Positions 1-8,456 of a DNA stretch of 64,000 nucleotides are shown piece after piece (the first letter of the stretch is position 1; every line of letters begins with the position of its first letter). Source of the DNA: JABFSM01 sp963762545 (lineage in GTDB: Bacteria > Gemmatimonadota > Gemmatimonadetes > Gemmatimonadales > GWC2-71-9); contig CAVXLC010000002.1 of NCBI GenBank assembly GCA_963762545.1, positions 1,302,001 through 1,366,000 on the forward strand, given 5' to 3'. A model generated the notes under the pieces. It was given only the letters and a program-made list of their open reading frames with translations. It did no database searches and was not told where the DNA came from. A program made the position numbers and the translations under genes.

Positions 1-1378
1 CGGCCACCTCGCCGGCGGCATCGAGGTGCCGCTCCAGCGTGGCGGCATACGCCAGCATGCCGGACTCCTCGAAATGCGGCGCCATGAGCTGGCCGCCCAG
101 GGGCAGTCCTTCGAACCGGCCGATCGGGATGCTCACCGCCGGCAATCCGGCCAGGTTGGCCGAGCAGACGAAGATGTCCGCGAGGTACATCGCGACCGGA
201 TCGGCGGTCTTCTCGCCGGCCCGGAACGCCGGAGTCGGGGTGGTCGGGGTGAAGAGGAGATCCACGCCGGACCCAAACACGGTGGCGAAGTCGCCGGCGA
301 TCCGGGCCCGCACCGCCTGGGCCCGGTTGTAGTACGCGTCGTGGTAACCCGCGCTGAGCACGTAGGTGCCGGTCAGGATCCGGCGGCGGACCTCGGGTCC
401 GAAGCCCCGGCCGCGGGTGGCGCGGTACAGGGCCCGGACATCTCCCTCCGCGGCGACCCGCGCGCCGTAGCGGGCGCCGTCGAAGCGGGCCAGGTTCGCC
501 GCGGCTTCCGCCGGCGCGATGATGTAGTAGGTCGGCACCGCATAGCGGGCGTGGGGGAGCGACACCTCCACGACGCGGGCGCCGAGCGCCCTCATGCGCG
601 CGATGGCCGCGGCGCATCCCGCCTTCACGCCGGGGTGGAGGTCGGCGGGGAAATACTCCCGGGGCAGGCCCACGGTCTTTCCCTCGAACGAGACGGGCGC
701 CGCGAGGGGACCGAGCGGAGGGCGGTCCGCGGTGGTCGGGTCCAGCGGATCCAGGCCCGCGATGGCGGCCAGCACCCGTTCCGCGTCGGCCACGGTGCGG
801 CCCAACACCGACACGCAGTCCAGCGAGGAGCCGAACGCCACCAGCCCGTGGCGGCTCACCCGTCCGTAGGTCGGCTTGACGCCGACCACGCCGCAGAAGC
901 TGGCCGGCTGCCGCACCGAGCCTCCCGTTTCCGAGCCCAGCGCGGCGGGCACCACCCCCGCCGCCACCAGCGCGGCCGAGCCGCCCGACGAGCCGCCCGG
1001 CACCCGGGCCGGATCCAGCGGGTGGCGCACCCGTCCGTAGGCCGAGTGCTCGGTGGAGGAGCCCATCGCGAACTCGTCCAGGTTGGTCTTGCAGGCCACC
1101 AGCGCCCCGGCGGTCCGGAGCCGGTCGATGACGGTGGCATTGAAGGGGGAGACGTAACCCGCGAGGATCCGCGACGCGCAGGTGGTGGGCTGGTCCGTGG
1201 TGACGATGTTGTCCTTGACGGCGACCGGGATGCCGTGCAGCGGCCCCCGCGCGGCCATCGCGTCGACCCGGTCCGCTTCCGCGTCGAGGGCCGCTGGCGA
1301 CCAGGCCAGGGTGGCGTTGAGGTCGCGGGCGGCGGTCAGCCGCTCGCCGACATCGTGCGCCACCGCGCGCAGGCTCAT
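1..1378 (-). CDS. gatA: Aspartyl/glutamyl-tRNA(Asn/Gln) amidotransferase subunit A (3' end outside window)
   Basis: Amidase subunit of GatCAB, which releases ammonia from glutamine and passes it on to convert Glu-tRNA(Gln) or Asp-tRNA(Asn) to the amide forms in the cytoplasm. The amidase signature is intact: Lys55 in VAVKDN, cis-Ser130 in PGGSSGGS and nucleophile Ser154 in ETGGS. The 75- and 24-residue spacing of this Ser-cisSer-Lys triad equals that of characterised GatA. 459 codons are visible; a usual GatA has about 485, so only about 25 C-terminal residues are missing off the window edge. The ATG at 1378 overlaps the gatC stop (ATGA), so it is translationally coupled. Identification is secure. 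Confidence 0.96.
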   Translation of the reverse strand, partial: MSLRAVAHDVGERLTAARDLNATLAWSPAALDAEADRVDAMAARGPLHGIPVAVKDNIVTTDQPTTCASRILAGYVSPFNATVIDRLRTAGALVACKTNLDEFAMGSSTEHSAYGRVRHPLDPARVPGGSSGGSAALVAAGVVPAALGSETGGSVRQPASFCGVVGVKPTYGRVSRHGLVAFGSSLDCVSVLGRTVADAERVLAAIAGLDPLDPTTADRPPLGPLAAPVSFEGKTVGLPREYFPADLHPGVKAGCAAAIARMRALGARVVEVSLPHARYAVPTYYIIAPAEAAANLARFDGARYGARVAAEGDVRALYRATRGRGFGPEVRRRILTGTYVLSAGYHDAYYNRAQAVRARIAGDFATVFGSGVDLLFTPTTPTPAFRAGEKTADPVAMYLADIFVCSANLAGLPAVSIPIGRFEGLPLGGQLMAPHFEESGMLAYAATLERHLDAAGEVA

Positions 1379-1674
1379 GGCTCGTCCAGGACTCCCAGCT
1401 TCGGCACCACGAAGAACCCGTCGATGAATTCCGGCGCGAACGCGGCCGGCGGCCGGGCCAGCGGCACCGGATTCACGACGTCGGCACGGAGCGGCGTGTG
1501 GTCCGGCCCGGGCTGAAATGTCAGGTCCGCGGCCGTGGGGCCGGCGTCCGCGAGCTGGGCCACGAAGCCCACGATCCGGTCCAGCTGCGCGGTGAGGGCC
1601 GGCAGATCGGCGTCGTCCACGGCCAGCTCGGCCAGCCGGGCCACGTGCCTCACGTCCTCGACCGAAACGCTCAT
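1375..1674 (-). CDS. gatC: Aspartyl/glutamyl-tRNA amidotransferase subunit C
   Basis: Small GatC subunit (99 aa) that wraps around GatA and stabilises its contact with GatB. The N-terminus MSVSVEDVRHVARLAEL is the typical GatC opening, and the C-terminal part carries the PLRADVV segment common to the family. Length is normal. Its start ATG at 1674 overlaps the stop of the helicase gene and its stop overlaps the gatA start, both by four bases. A longer in-frame extension upstream exists but lies entirely inside the helicase gene and is rejected. gatB is not in this window. Confidence 0.95.
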   Translation of the reverse strand: MSVSVEDVRHVARLAELAVDDADLPALTAQLDRIVGFVAQLADAGPTAADLTFQPGPDHTPLRADVVNPVPLARPPAAFAPEFIDGFFVVPKLGVLDEP

Positions 1675-3932
1675 GCGCCCTCTCCCCAGTCCCGCTCCAG
1701 CCCGGCGAACGCCACCAGCAGCTGCTTCAGTCCCACGTCGGGGTCGTCGAACAGGACGCCGACCTTGAGGTCCTTGCCGAGCCCGGACAGGCCCTGCACC
1801 GTGCCGCTGCCGAACTTGCGATGGCGGACCCGCTCGCCCTTGACCAGACGGGGCGCGTCCTGGTTCTGCTGGTCTTCCTGAATGGCGTAGAGCCGGACCG
1901 GGGTGGCCCGGGGCACGCTGGTCACTTCCCACGGCGCGAGCCACCCGCCCGAGGTGCGCTTGGGCGCCCAGAGCGACGCGGTGCTGCGCTCCTCGAGCAG
2001 CTCGGCGGGGACCGACTCCACGAACCGCGAGACCATGCCGGGCCGGAGCTCGCCGCCGCGGCGCCGGGCCCGGGCCCAGCTGAGATACAGCTTGTCCTTG
2101 GCGCGGGTAAGCCCGACGTAGAACAGGCGGCGCTCCTCCTCGAGACCCGCCTGGGTGTCCATCGCCCGGGCCAGCGGGAAGAGTCCGTCCTCCAGCCCCG
2201 CCAGCACCACCACCGGCCATTCCAGCCCCTTGGCGGTGTGCAGGGTCATGAGGGTCACGCCGTCGTCGCCGTCGCTCTTGTCGACCGCCGAGAGCAGCGC
2301 CGCCTCGGTGAGATAGCGTTCCAGGGGCGTGCTCCCGTCCTCCTCGGTCACGACCTCGGACCACTCGGCGGCGCCGGCCACCAGCTCCCGCACATTCTCC
2401 CAGCGGTCGGCGCCGTCCGGGCCCTCGGCCAGGAGCACCGCCTCGTAGTCGATGGCCCGGATCAGCTCCTCGAGAATCAGCACCGGCGCCGCCGCGGCGC
2501 TCCGGACCCGCAAGTCGTCGATCAGCCCGGCGAAGCGCTGCAGGCCCTCGCGCACGTTGGGCCGGAGCCCGGTGATGCGATCGGCGATCCGCGCGGTTTC
2601 CAGCAGGGTCTTGCCCCAGCCGGTGGCGGCGGTGCGGAAGGTCTCCAGGCTCGCGTCGCCGATGCCGCGCCGCGGCACGGCGATGGCGCGCAGGAAGGCC
2701 TCGTCATCCGAGGGATTGGCCACCAGCCGCAGATAACCGAGCAGGTCCTTGACCTCGCGGCGCTCGTAGAAGCTGATGGCGCCGACGACCCGGTAGGCCA
2801 CGCCGGCGCGGCGGAAGGATTCCTCCATCGCGCGGGACTGGGAGTTGGTGCGATAGAGCACCGCCATGTCTTCCAGGGCCCATTCGCCGGCGGAGCTGCG
2901 CTTGGCCAGCTCGCGCGCGATGTACTCGGCCTCGTCCCGTTCGTCCGCCGCGGCCACCACGGTCACCGACTCGCCGCCGGCCCGCCGGGTCCGCAGGGTC
3001 TTGCCGAGGCGTCCGGTGTTTCTCGCGATGGCGGCATTGGCCGCGTCCAGGATGATGTGGGTAGACCGGTAGTTCTCCTCGAGGCGGACCACGCGCACAC
3101 CGGCGAAGTCCTTCTGGAAGTCGAGCATGTTCCGCACTTCGGCGCCGCGCCAGCCGTAGATGGACTGATCATCGTCTCCCACCGCGAAGACGTTGCCGTG
3201 GCCGCCCAGGTGGCGCACCAGCTCGTACTGGGCCCGGTTGGTGTCCTGGAATTCGTCGACCATCACGAAGGCAAAGCGATCCCGCCACCACGCCAGGCGA
3301 TCGGGGTGCTCCCGGAACAGGGTGAGCGGATGGAGCATCAGATCGTCGAAATCCATGGCGTTCTGCCGCTTGAGCGCGGCCGCCAGGGGATCCATCAGCT
3401 CGGCGGCGATCTGGGTGAGCCGATCGAACCCGGCGGCCTCGGCGAGCTGATCGGCCGACATCATCCGGTTCTTGGCCGAGGAGATCACGGCCTGGACGGC
3501 ACGGGGCGGAAAGAGCTTGGCGGCGATGTTCCGCTCTTCGAGCAGCCGGCGAATCAGCGCCAGACGGTCGTCTTCGTCGAAGATGGTGAACTGGCGGGAG
3601 AACCCCAGCCGCTCGGCTTCGCGTCGCAGCAGCCGCGCCGACAGGCTGTGAAAGGTCCCGATCCAGAGGCCGGCCGGGTCGCGCGCCAGGAGGGTCGCGA
3701 TCCGCTGCTTCATCTCGGCGGCGGCCTTGTTGGTGAACGTCACCGCGAAGATCCGCTCCGGCGGCACCCCGTGCTCGTCCATCAGCACGGCGATGCGGGT
3801 CGTCAGCACCCGGGTCTTGCCGGAGCCGGCGCCGGCCAGGACCAGGAGCGGCCCCGACACGTGCGCCACGGCCTCCCGCTGTTCGGGGTTCAGGGTCCGG
3901 GCCCAGTCCCTGCCGGGCGGTCCGGCCGTCAT
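1671..3932 (-). CDS. UvrD/PcrA-type superfamily 1 DNA helicase
   Basis: ATP-dependent 3'-5' DNA helicase (753 aa) of the UvrD/PcrA/Rep group, acting in nucleotide-excision or mismatch repair and removal of proteins from DNA. The start MTAGPP is followed by the Q-motif region LNPEQREAV and Walker A AGAGSGKT (33-40). Further on are the Walker B/DEFQDTNRAQ motif, GDDDQSIYGWRGA, the EENYRS motif and the C-terminal VTLMTLHTAKGLEW and EERRLFYVGLTRA motifs, so both RecA-like lobes are complete. The C-terminus has a Tudor-like tail typical of PcrA (GERVRHRKFGSGTV). ATG at 3932 is preferred over an upstream in-frame ATG (4046) that lies inside serS. One base separates it from the serS stop. PcrA versus UvrD cannot be decided here. 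Confidence 0.94.
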   Translation of the reverse strand: MTAGPPGRDWARTLNPEQREAVAHVSGPLLVLAGAGSGKTRVLTTRIAVLMDEHGVPPERIFAVTFTNKAAAEMKQRIATLLARDPAGLWIGTFHSLSARLLRREAERLGFSRQFTIFDEDDRLALIRRLLEERNIAAKLFPPRAVQAVISSAKNRMMSADQLAEAAGFDRLTQIAAELMDPLAAALKRQNAMDFDDLMLHPLTLFREHPDRLAWWRDRFAFVMVDEFQDTNRAQYELVRHLGGHGNVFAVGDDDQSIYGWRGAEVRNMLDFQKDFAGVRVVRLEENYRSTHIILDAANAAIARNTGRLGKTLRTRRAGGESVTVVAAADERDEAEYIARELAKRSSAGEWALEDMAVLYRTNSQSRAMEESFRRAGVAYRVVGAISFYERREVKDLLGYLRLVANPSDDEAFLRAIAVPRRGIGDASLETFRTAATGWGKTLLETARIADRITGLRPNVREGLQRFAGLIDDLRVRSAAAAPVLILEELIRAIDYEAVLLAEGPDGADRWENVRELVAGAAEWSEVVTEEDGSTPLERYLTEAALLSAVDKSDGDDGVTLMTLHTAKGLEWPVVVLAGLEDGLFPLARAMDTQAGLEEERRLFYVGLTRAKDKLYLSWARARRRGGELRPGMVSRFVESVPAELLEERSTASLWAPKRTSGGWLAPWEVTSVPRATPVRLYAIQEDQQNQDAPRLVKGERVRHRKFGSGTVQGLSGLGKDLKVGVLFDDPDVGLKQLLVAFAGLERDWGEGA

Positions 3933-3933
3933 C

Positions 3934-5214
3934 TCAGCCAGGGAGCAGCCGCTCGGCGCCGAGGTAGGAGGCCAGGGCGGCCGGGATCCGGACCGATCCG
4001 TCGGCGGCCTGGTGGTTCTCCAGCAGCGCGGCAATGGTCCGCGCAAAGGCGACGCCGGAGGCGTTGAGGGTGTGGACGAACTCCGGCTTGGCGCCGGGCG
4101 CGGGCCGGAACCGGATGTTGGCGCGGCGGGCCTGGAAATCGGTGAACGTGCTCGCGCTGCTGCACTCGAGCCAGGCGCCCACGCCGGCGGCCCAGACCTC
4201 GAGGTCGTAGGTCCGGGCGGCGCTGAATCCGGTGTCGCCGGTGGCGAGCTCCACCACGCGGTACGGCAGCTCGAGCCGCTGCAGCACCGATTCTGCGTGT
4301 CCGGTCAGGAGCTGGTGCTCCGACTCGCTCGTCTCGGGGCGGGTCAGGCGGACCAGCTCCACCTTGTCGAACTGGTGGACCCGGAGCAGCCCGCGGGTAT
4401 CCTTGCCCGCCGCGCCCGCCTCGCGCCGGAAGCAGGGGGTGAAGGCCACGAAGGCCCTGGGGAGGTCGGCCGCGTCGAGAATCTCGTCCCGGTGGAGATT
4501 GGTCACCGGCACCTCGGCGGTCGGAATGAGGAAGAGATCGTCCCGCGGCAGCGCGTAGAGATCGTCCTCGAACTTGGGAAGCTGGCCGGTGCCGGTGAGG
4601 GAAGCGCGGTTCACCACCAGCGGAGGCGCCACTTCCAGGTAGCCGTGCTCGCGGGTGTGCAGGTCGAGCATGAAGTTCGCGAGCGCGCGAACCAGCCGCG
4701 CTCCGGCGCCGATGAAGACCGGGAACCCCGAACCGGAGAGCTTGGCGCCCCGGGCCAGGTCGAGGAGGCCCAGCTGTTCGCCCAGCTCCCAGTGCGGCTT
4801 CGGCGCGAAGGCGAACTGGGGCCGGGCTCCCCACTCCCGCACCACCCGGTTGGCGGCGGCGGAACCGGTGGGCGTCGCGGGGTGCGGCAGGTTGGGGAGC
4901 CGGAGCAGCTCCTGATGCAGCCGCTCGTCCAGCTCCCGGGTTTCGGCGTCGAGCGCCTTGACCCGGTCGGAGGAGAGCTTCAGCGACGCGAGGAGCTCGT
5001 CGGCGGGTTCCCTGGCGCGCTTGCGGCGGGCCACCTCCTCGGTGGCCGCGTTGCGCTGGGCCTTGAGCTGCTCGGCCTCGGTGATGCGCTCGCGCCACCG
5101 GCGGTCGAGGGCCAGCACCTCCTCCAGCGCCGCGGCGACCGTGTCATCCTCGCGGCGCAAGAGAGCCGCCCGCACACCGGCGGGATCCTGCCTGAGCAGT
5201 TTGACGTCGATCAC
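3934..5214 (-). CDS. serS: Seryl-tRNA synthetase
   Basis: Class II aminoacyl-tRNA synthetase (426 aa, normal length) charging tRNA(Ser) with serine in the cytoplasm. The N-terminal ~110 residues form the tRNA-binding coiled coil. The catalytic domain carries motif 2 (FRREAGAAGKDTRGLLRVHQ) and motif 3 near the C-terminus (ASGVAFARTIAALLENHQ), plus the TAEVPVTNLH serine-site segment. The start is GTG at 5214, giving VIDVKLLRQDP, the conserved SerS N-terminus. This GTG overlaps the stop of the upstream lipoprotein (GTGA). An open extension upstream of this GTG is another reading frame of the lipoprotein gene and was rejected. Confidence 0.96.
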   Translation of the reverse strand: MIDVKLLRQDPAGVRAALLRREDDTVAAALEEVLALDRRWRERITEAEQLKAQRNAATEEVARRKRAREPADELLASLKLSSDRVKALDAETRELDERLHQELLRLPNLPHPATPTGSAAANRVVREWGARPQFAFAPKPHWELGEQLGLLDLARGAKLSGSGFPVFIGAGARLVRALANFMLDLHTREHGYLEVAPPLVVNRASLTGTGQLPKFEDDLYALPRDDLFLIPTAEVPVTNLHRDEILDAADLPRAFVAFTPCFRREAGAAGKDTRGLLRVHQFDKVELVRLTRPETSESEHQLLTGHAESVLQRLELPYRVVELATGDTGFSAARTYDLEVWAAGVGAWLECSSASTFTDFQARRANIRFRPAPGAKPEFVHTLNASGVAFARTIAALLENHQAADGSVRIPAALASYLGAERLLPG

Positions 5215-5783
5215 TTCTTGGGAATTCCGAGCTCGAGCCCGCGGTACCCGCAGTTGATATCCGTGACGATCCGAAACGTCATCGACCGGGTGGGCGCGTC
5301 GATGGCGAGCACTTCCATTTTGGCGTAGTAGGGGACGCCCAGCGAGCAGCTCCCATCCTGGAGGGCGCGCACGTAGTACACCTTGCCGACGCCGGCCGGC
5401 ACCGTGTCCTTGGTGACGTAGCCGAGCTGCTGGGCGATGGTGATCTGATCGAATGGCGTGGGCGTTTCCTGGAAGCCGGGAATCCCGCCGCTGGTGCCGG
5501 TGTTCACCACCGCGCCGAGCGGCAGCAGGATGGTCCGGCCCGCGGGATCGACATCGTAGATGAAGTCGAAGGTCGAGACCTGGTCCAGCCGGACCCGCTG
5601 CCGCCCCAGGATGTTGTACCCGGAGGGAAGGTTGATGGCCGTGTTGGTGGCCGCCCACACCGTGACGGTATCCTCGCGATTTTCGATCTGCGCCGGGAGG
5701 AGGCTGAGCGGGTCGCCGCAGCCCGACAGGGCCGCCGCGGCCAGGAGGGCGCAGAAGGCGGAAGACCGACCGATCGAACGCAT
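5211..5783 (-). CDS. Predicted lipoprotein, unknown function
   Basis: 190-residue exported protein that I do not recognise. The N-terminus has a basic start, a hydrophobic stretch and a lipobox LSGCG with Cys22 as the likely lipidated residue, so an envelope lipoprotein is expected. The rest is beta-rich with a VRLDQVSTFDFIYDVDPAGR segment and two later cysteines. It is the first gene of the serS-helicase-gatCA operon and its stop overlaps the serS GTG. Placement ahead of serS looks like shared transcription rather than shared function. Confidence 0.8.
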   Translation of the reverse strand: MRSIGRSSAFCALLAAAALSGCGDPLSLLPAQIENREDTVTVWAATNTAINLPSGYNILGRQRVRLDQVSTFDFIYDVDPAGRTILLPLGAVVNTGTSGGIPGFQETPTPFDQITIAQQLGYVTKDTVPAGVGKVYYVRALQDGSCSLGVPYYAKMEVLAIDAPTRSMTFRIVTDINCGYRGLELGIPKK

Positions 5784-5788
5784 GCTAG

Positions 5789-5822
5789 GACCCCAAGTTT
5801 AAGGGGGGACCCAAGTGGGGTC
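5789..5822. repeat. Imperfect dyad and short direct repeat in divergent intergenic region
   Basis: GACCCC at 5789-5794 is matched by GGGGTC at 5817-5822. The arms enclose two near copies of ACCCAAGT (5790-5798 with one extra C, and 5809-5816). It sits just upstream of the minus-strand lipoprotein start and between divergent operons, so it could be a regulator site or a 5'-UTR hairpin. No known operator is matched. Confidence 0.35.
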
Positions 5823-5838
5823 AACTCAAAGTGTTTTC

Positions 5839-5867
5839 TTGACTTCGGTCATGTCGTCTCCTAACCT
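5839..5867 (+). promoter_or_regulatory. Possible sigma70-type promoter for the Roadblock/manC operon
   Basis: TTGACT (5839-5844) is followed after 17 bp by TAACCT (5862-5867), a good -35 and a weak -10. It lies about 40 bp upstream of the ATG at 5909, which has an AAAGAGG ribosome-binding site. This is pattern match only. Confidence 0.3.
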
Positions 5868-5908
5868 TCCGCCACCTCCTGACCCCCCCAAAAAACCAAA
5901 GAGGCGCC

Positions 5909-6262
5909 ATGGGAGGCTTGCGCGAGATCATCCAGGGCTTCGACGCAGGCGACTCGGTGCGCGGAGCGGCCATCATCAGCGAGGATGGCCTGGTCATCCA
6001 TGACGCCTTGAACGCCGAAGCCGACGGCGATGCGGTGGCCGCGCTCGCCGTGACCACCATGCGGCACGCCGAGCAATTCGGCGGCGCGGGCCGCTGCGGC
6101 CCGCTGCGGACCGCGGTGCTCGATTTCGGCGAGGGGCCCGCCATCCTCACCGCCCTCGGTACCTCCGCCACGCTGGTCGTGCTGGCCCGGCCGGGGCGCG
6201 ACCTGGGGCCCCTGCTCTTCGAGATCCGCACCCGGCATTCCTCCCTCACCGGTCTGCTCTAG
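5909..6262 (+). CDS. Roadblock/LC7 domain protein
   Basis: 117-residue single-domain protein. The pattern GDSVRGAAIISEDGLVIHDA followed by an alternating helix/strand arrangement and TLVVLARPG is that of Roadblock/LC7 (MglB-like) proteins. These dimerise and commonly act as partners or GTPase-activating proteins of small Ras-like GTPases such as MglA in polarity and motility. No MglA-type GTPase is encoded nearby. The ATG at 5909 has a clear AAAGAGG site. The gene is two bases upstream of the mannose-1-phosphate guanylyltransferase gene, so it heads a sugar-nucleotide operon. Family assignment is reasonable; partner and role are unknown. Confidence 0.8.
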   Translation: MGGLREIIQGFDAGDSVRGAAIISEDGLVIHDALNAEADGDAVAALAVTTMRHAEQFGGAGRCGPLRTAVLDFGEGPAILTALGTSATLVVLARPGRDLGPLLFEIRTRHSSLTGLL

Positions 6263-6264
6263 CG

Positions 6265-7293
6265 ATGGATTGGGCCGTCATCATCGCCGGAGGCTCCGGG
6301 ACCCGCTTCTGGCCGCTCTCGTCACCGTCCCGGCCCAAGCAGCTCCTGCCGCTCGCGGGCGCACGCTCTACCGCGCAGGAAACCCTGGACCGGCTGGAGG
6401 GGCTGATTCCGCCATCGCGCACGCTGGTGGTCACCGGTGCCCGGCTCGCCCCGATGATGATTGAGCACCTGCGCCTCGATCCGGCCAACGTGCTGGTCGA
6501 GCCGCGCGCGGCGTCGACGGGGCCGGCGCTGGTCTGGGCCACCGCGGAAATTCTGCGCCGCGATCCCTCGGCAGCGGTGCTGGCGCTCCACGCCGACTGG
6601 GCGGTAGGCGATCGCGAGGGCTTCATCCGGACCGCGGAGTCGGCGCTGTTTGCCGCCCGGAACCACGACCGGCTGGTGACGGTCGGTATCGTGCCGAGTC
6701 GGCCGGAAACCGGATACGGATACATCATTCCGGGCCCGCCGCTCGACGCTGAGGCCCGGACGGTCGCCCGATTTACCGAGAAGCCCGACGCCGCCACCGC
6801 GCTCGACCTGATGGCGCAGGGCGCGCTCTGGAACAGCGGACTCTTTGCCTGGACCGCGCCGCGCCTCCTCGCCGAGGTGCGCGCCCACACGCCCGAGATC
6901 GCCCCGCAGCTCATTCACCTCGCGGAAGGCAACGTGCCCGGGTTCTTCGAGGCGGTGACGCCGATCACCATCGATGTCGGCGTGCTGGAGCGCAGCGAGG
7001 CGGTGGCCGTGGTCCCGGGACACTTCGACTGGGACGACATCGGGACCTGGGAAGCGCTGGCCCGGGTCCGCCCGCGTGACCAGCGCGGCAACGTCGTGGT
7101 CGGCCCGGTGACGATGTTCGAGTCCAGCGATTGCATCGCCTGGAGCGACGGGCCCGCCGTCGTGGTGAGCGGCATGCGCGACGTGATCGTGGTGGCGGCC
7201 AACGGGCGGGTGCTGGTGCTCGCGCGATCGGACGCCGCGGATCTCAAGCGCACCCTCGGCGCCCTGCCCCCCGACGTCCGGGACATTCCGTGA
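6265..7293 (+). CDS. manC: Mannose-1-phosphate guanylyltransferase
   Basis: Nucleotidyltransferase (342 aa) making GDP-mannose from GTP and mannose-1-phosphate, a precursor for lipopolysaccharide, capsule or protein glycans. The signature IAGGSGTRFWPLS is at residues 8-20, PKQLLPL follows, and ETGYGYI, FTEKPD and WNSGLFAW mark the sugar-phosphate site. It ends after the catalytic and a short beta-helix region, so it is the single-function form without the phosphomannose isomerase domain of type II enzymes. Its stop overlaps the next gene's GTG start (GTGA). Confidence 0.93.
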   Translation: MDWAVIIAGGSGTRFWPLSSPSRPKQLLPLAGARSTAQETLDRLEGLIPPSRTLVVTGARLAPMMIEHLRLDPANVLVEPRAASTGPALVWATAEILRRDPSAAVLALHADWAVGDREGFIRTAESALFAARNHDRLVTVGIVPSRPETGYGYIIPGPPLDAEARTVARFTEKPDAATALDLMAQGALWNSGLFAWTAPRLLAEVRAHTPEIAPQLIHLAEGNVPGFFEAVTPITIDVGVLERSEAVAVVPGHFDWDDIGTWEALARVRPRDQRGNVVVGPVTMFESSDCIAWSDGPAVVVSGMRDVIVVAANGRVLVLARSDAADLKRTLGALPPDVRDIP

Positions 7294-8456
7294 CCCGTCT
7301 GGTCTGTCTCGAGCCCGCGAGTCCCGGCCCGGCGTGGCAGCCCGTTGCCGGCGCGCGCCCGATCGCCGAGCTGCGCGCCGGGGCCTGGCGCATTCGGGAT
7401 CGCTGGGCCGGCCTGCTCGGACTCGAGGCGACCGTCGTCATGGGCAATCACGTGGCGCAGTTTGCCGACGTGGATTCCGCGCCGGTCATTCCCCACGGGC
7501 CGGTGTCGGGGCCCGCGGTGGTCGTGCGCTCCGATTTCGCGCCCTCCGGCCGCGGCTTCGCGCTCGCCGCCGGCGTGCGCCGGCTCACCGCCCGGGATAC
7601 GACGGTGGCCTGGATCGTCCCGGCGGACGAGACCTGGGAGGGGCCCCTCGAGGAGGGGGCCGCCGTCCCGGTGGACGGGCTGTTGCTCCAGGGCGCCGGG
7701 GACCTGATCACCGCCCTCGAGCACCTGCTGCGCGCCGATTGTTCCGACGCGCTGGCCGCCGGGCCCGATCCGGTTCCCGACGGCGCGATCGTCCTGGGAG
7801 ACGCGGGCGATGTCGGCTGCTTCGGCGCGTCGGTCGAGCCGGGGGTGGTCTTCGACGTCCGCCATGGGGCCGTGGTCCTCGAGGAAGGCGTCCAGGTCCG
7901 CTCCGGCACCCGCCTGGAGGGCCCGCTCTTCGCCGGGCCGGGCAGCGTGCTGCTGGGCGGCGCGATCCGGCATTCCGCCATCGGCCCGCGCTGCCGGGTC
8001 CAGGGAGAGATGTCCACCACCGTCATGCTCGGCTATGCCAACAAGAGCCACGACGGTTTCGTGGGCCACAGCCTGATCGGCCAGTGGGTCAACCTGGGCG
8101 CGGGCACCATCACCTCCAATCTCAAGAACACCTATGGCGAGGTGCGGCTCGCTCTCCCCGGCGGGCGCCTGGCCACCGGGCGCATGAATCTCGGCACCCT
8201 CTTCGGCGATCACGCCAAGACCGCCATCGGAACGATGCTGCCGACCGGCTGCGTGATCGGCGCCGGCGCGAACGTGGTGGGCGGCGCGGCGCCCAAGTGG
8301 GTGCCGCCCTTCTCCTGGGGCGGGTCCGGCGAGGATTCCCTGGATGCCGACGGGTTCGTGCGGGTCGCGAAGCGGGTCATGCCCCGGCGCAATGTGGAGG
8401 TGACCCCGCCGATCGAGGCCTCGCTCCGCGCCCTCCACGCCCGGCTCGCCCGATGA
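7290..8456 (+). CDS. GlmU-like putative sugar nucleotidyltransferase/acyltransferase (alternative bacterial GlmU family)
   Basis: 388-residue protein with an N-terminal degenerate nucleotidyltransferase-like region and a C-terminal left-handed beta-helix acyltransferase. The diagnostic segment is MLGYANKSHDGFVGHSLIG, followed by GAGTITSNLKNTYG and FGDHAKTAIGTMLPTG. This matches the family (NTP_transf_4 plus hexapeptide repeats) proposed to replace GlmU in UDP-GlcNAc synthesis in some phyla. The canonical GxGTRM signature of true GlmU is absent from the N-terminus. GTG at 7290 overlaps the manC stop; the stop overlaps the next ATG. UDP-GlcNAc or a related acetylated sugar nucleotide is the inferred product. 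Confidence 0.82.
   Translation: MTRLVCLEPASPGPAWQPVAGARPIAELRAGAWRIRDRWAGLLGLEATVVMGNHVAQFADVDSAPVIPHGPVSGPAVVVRSDFAPSGRGFALAAGVRRLTARDTTVAWIVPADETWEGPLEEGAAVPVDGLLLQGAGDLITALEHLLRADCSDALAAGPDPVPDGAIVLGDAGDVGCFGASVEPGVVFDVRHGAVVLEEGVQVRSGTRLEGPLFAGPGSVLLGGAIRHSAIGPRCRVQGEMSTTVMLGYANKSHDGFVGHSLIGQWVNLGAGTITSNLKNTYGEVRLALPGGRLATGRMNLGTLFGDHAKTAIGTMLPTGCVIGAGANVVGGAAPKWVPPFSWGGSGEDSLDADGFVRVAKRVMPRRNVEVTPPIEASLRALHARLAR

Noticed and set aside
1821..4067. 748-codon open frame opposite the UvrD/PcrA gene
   Set aside because: Shadow ORF; the helicase motifs on the minus strand are unambiguous.
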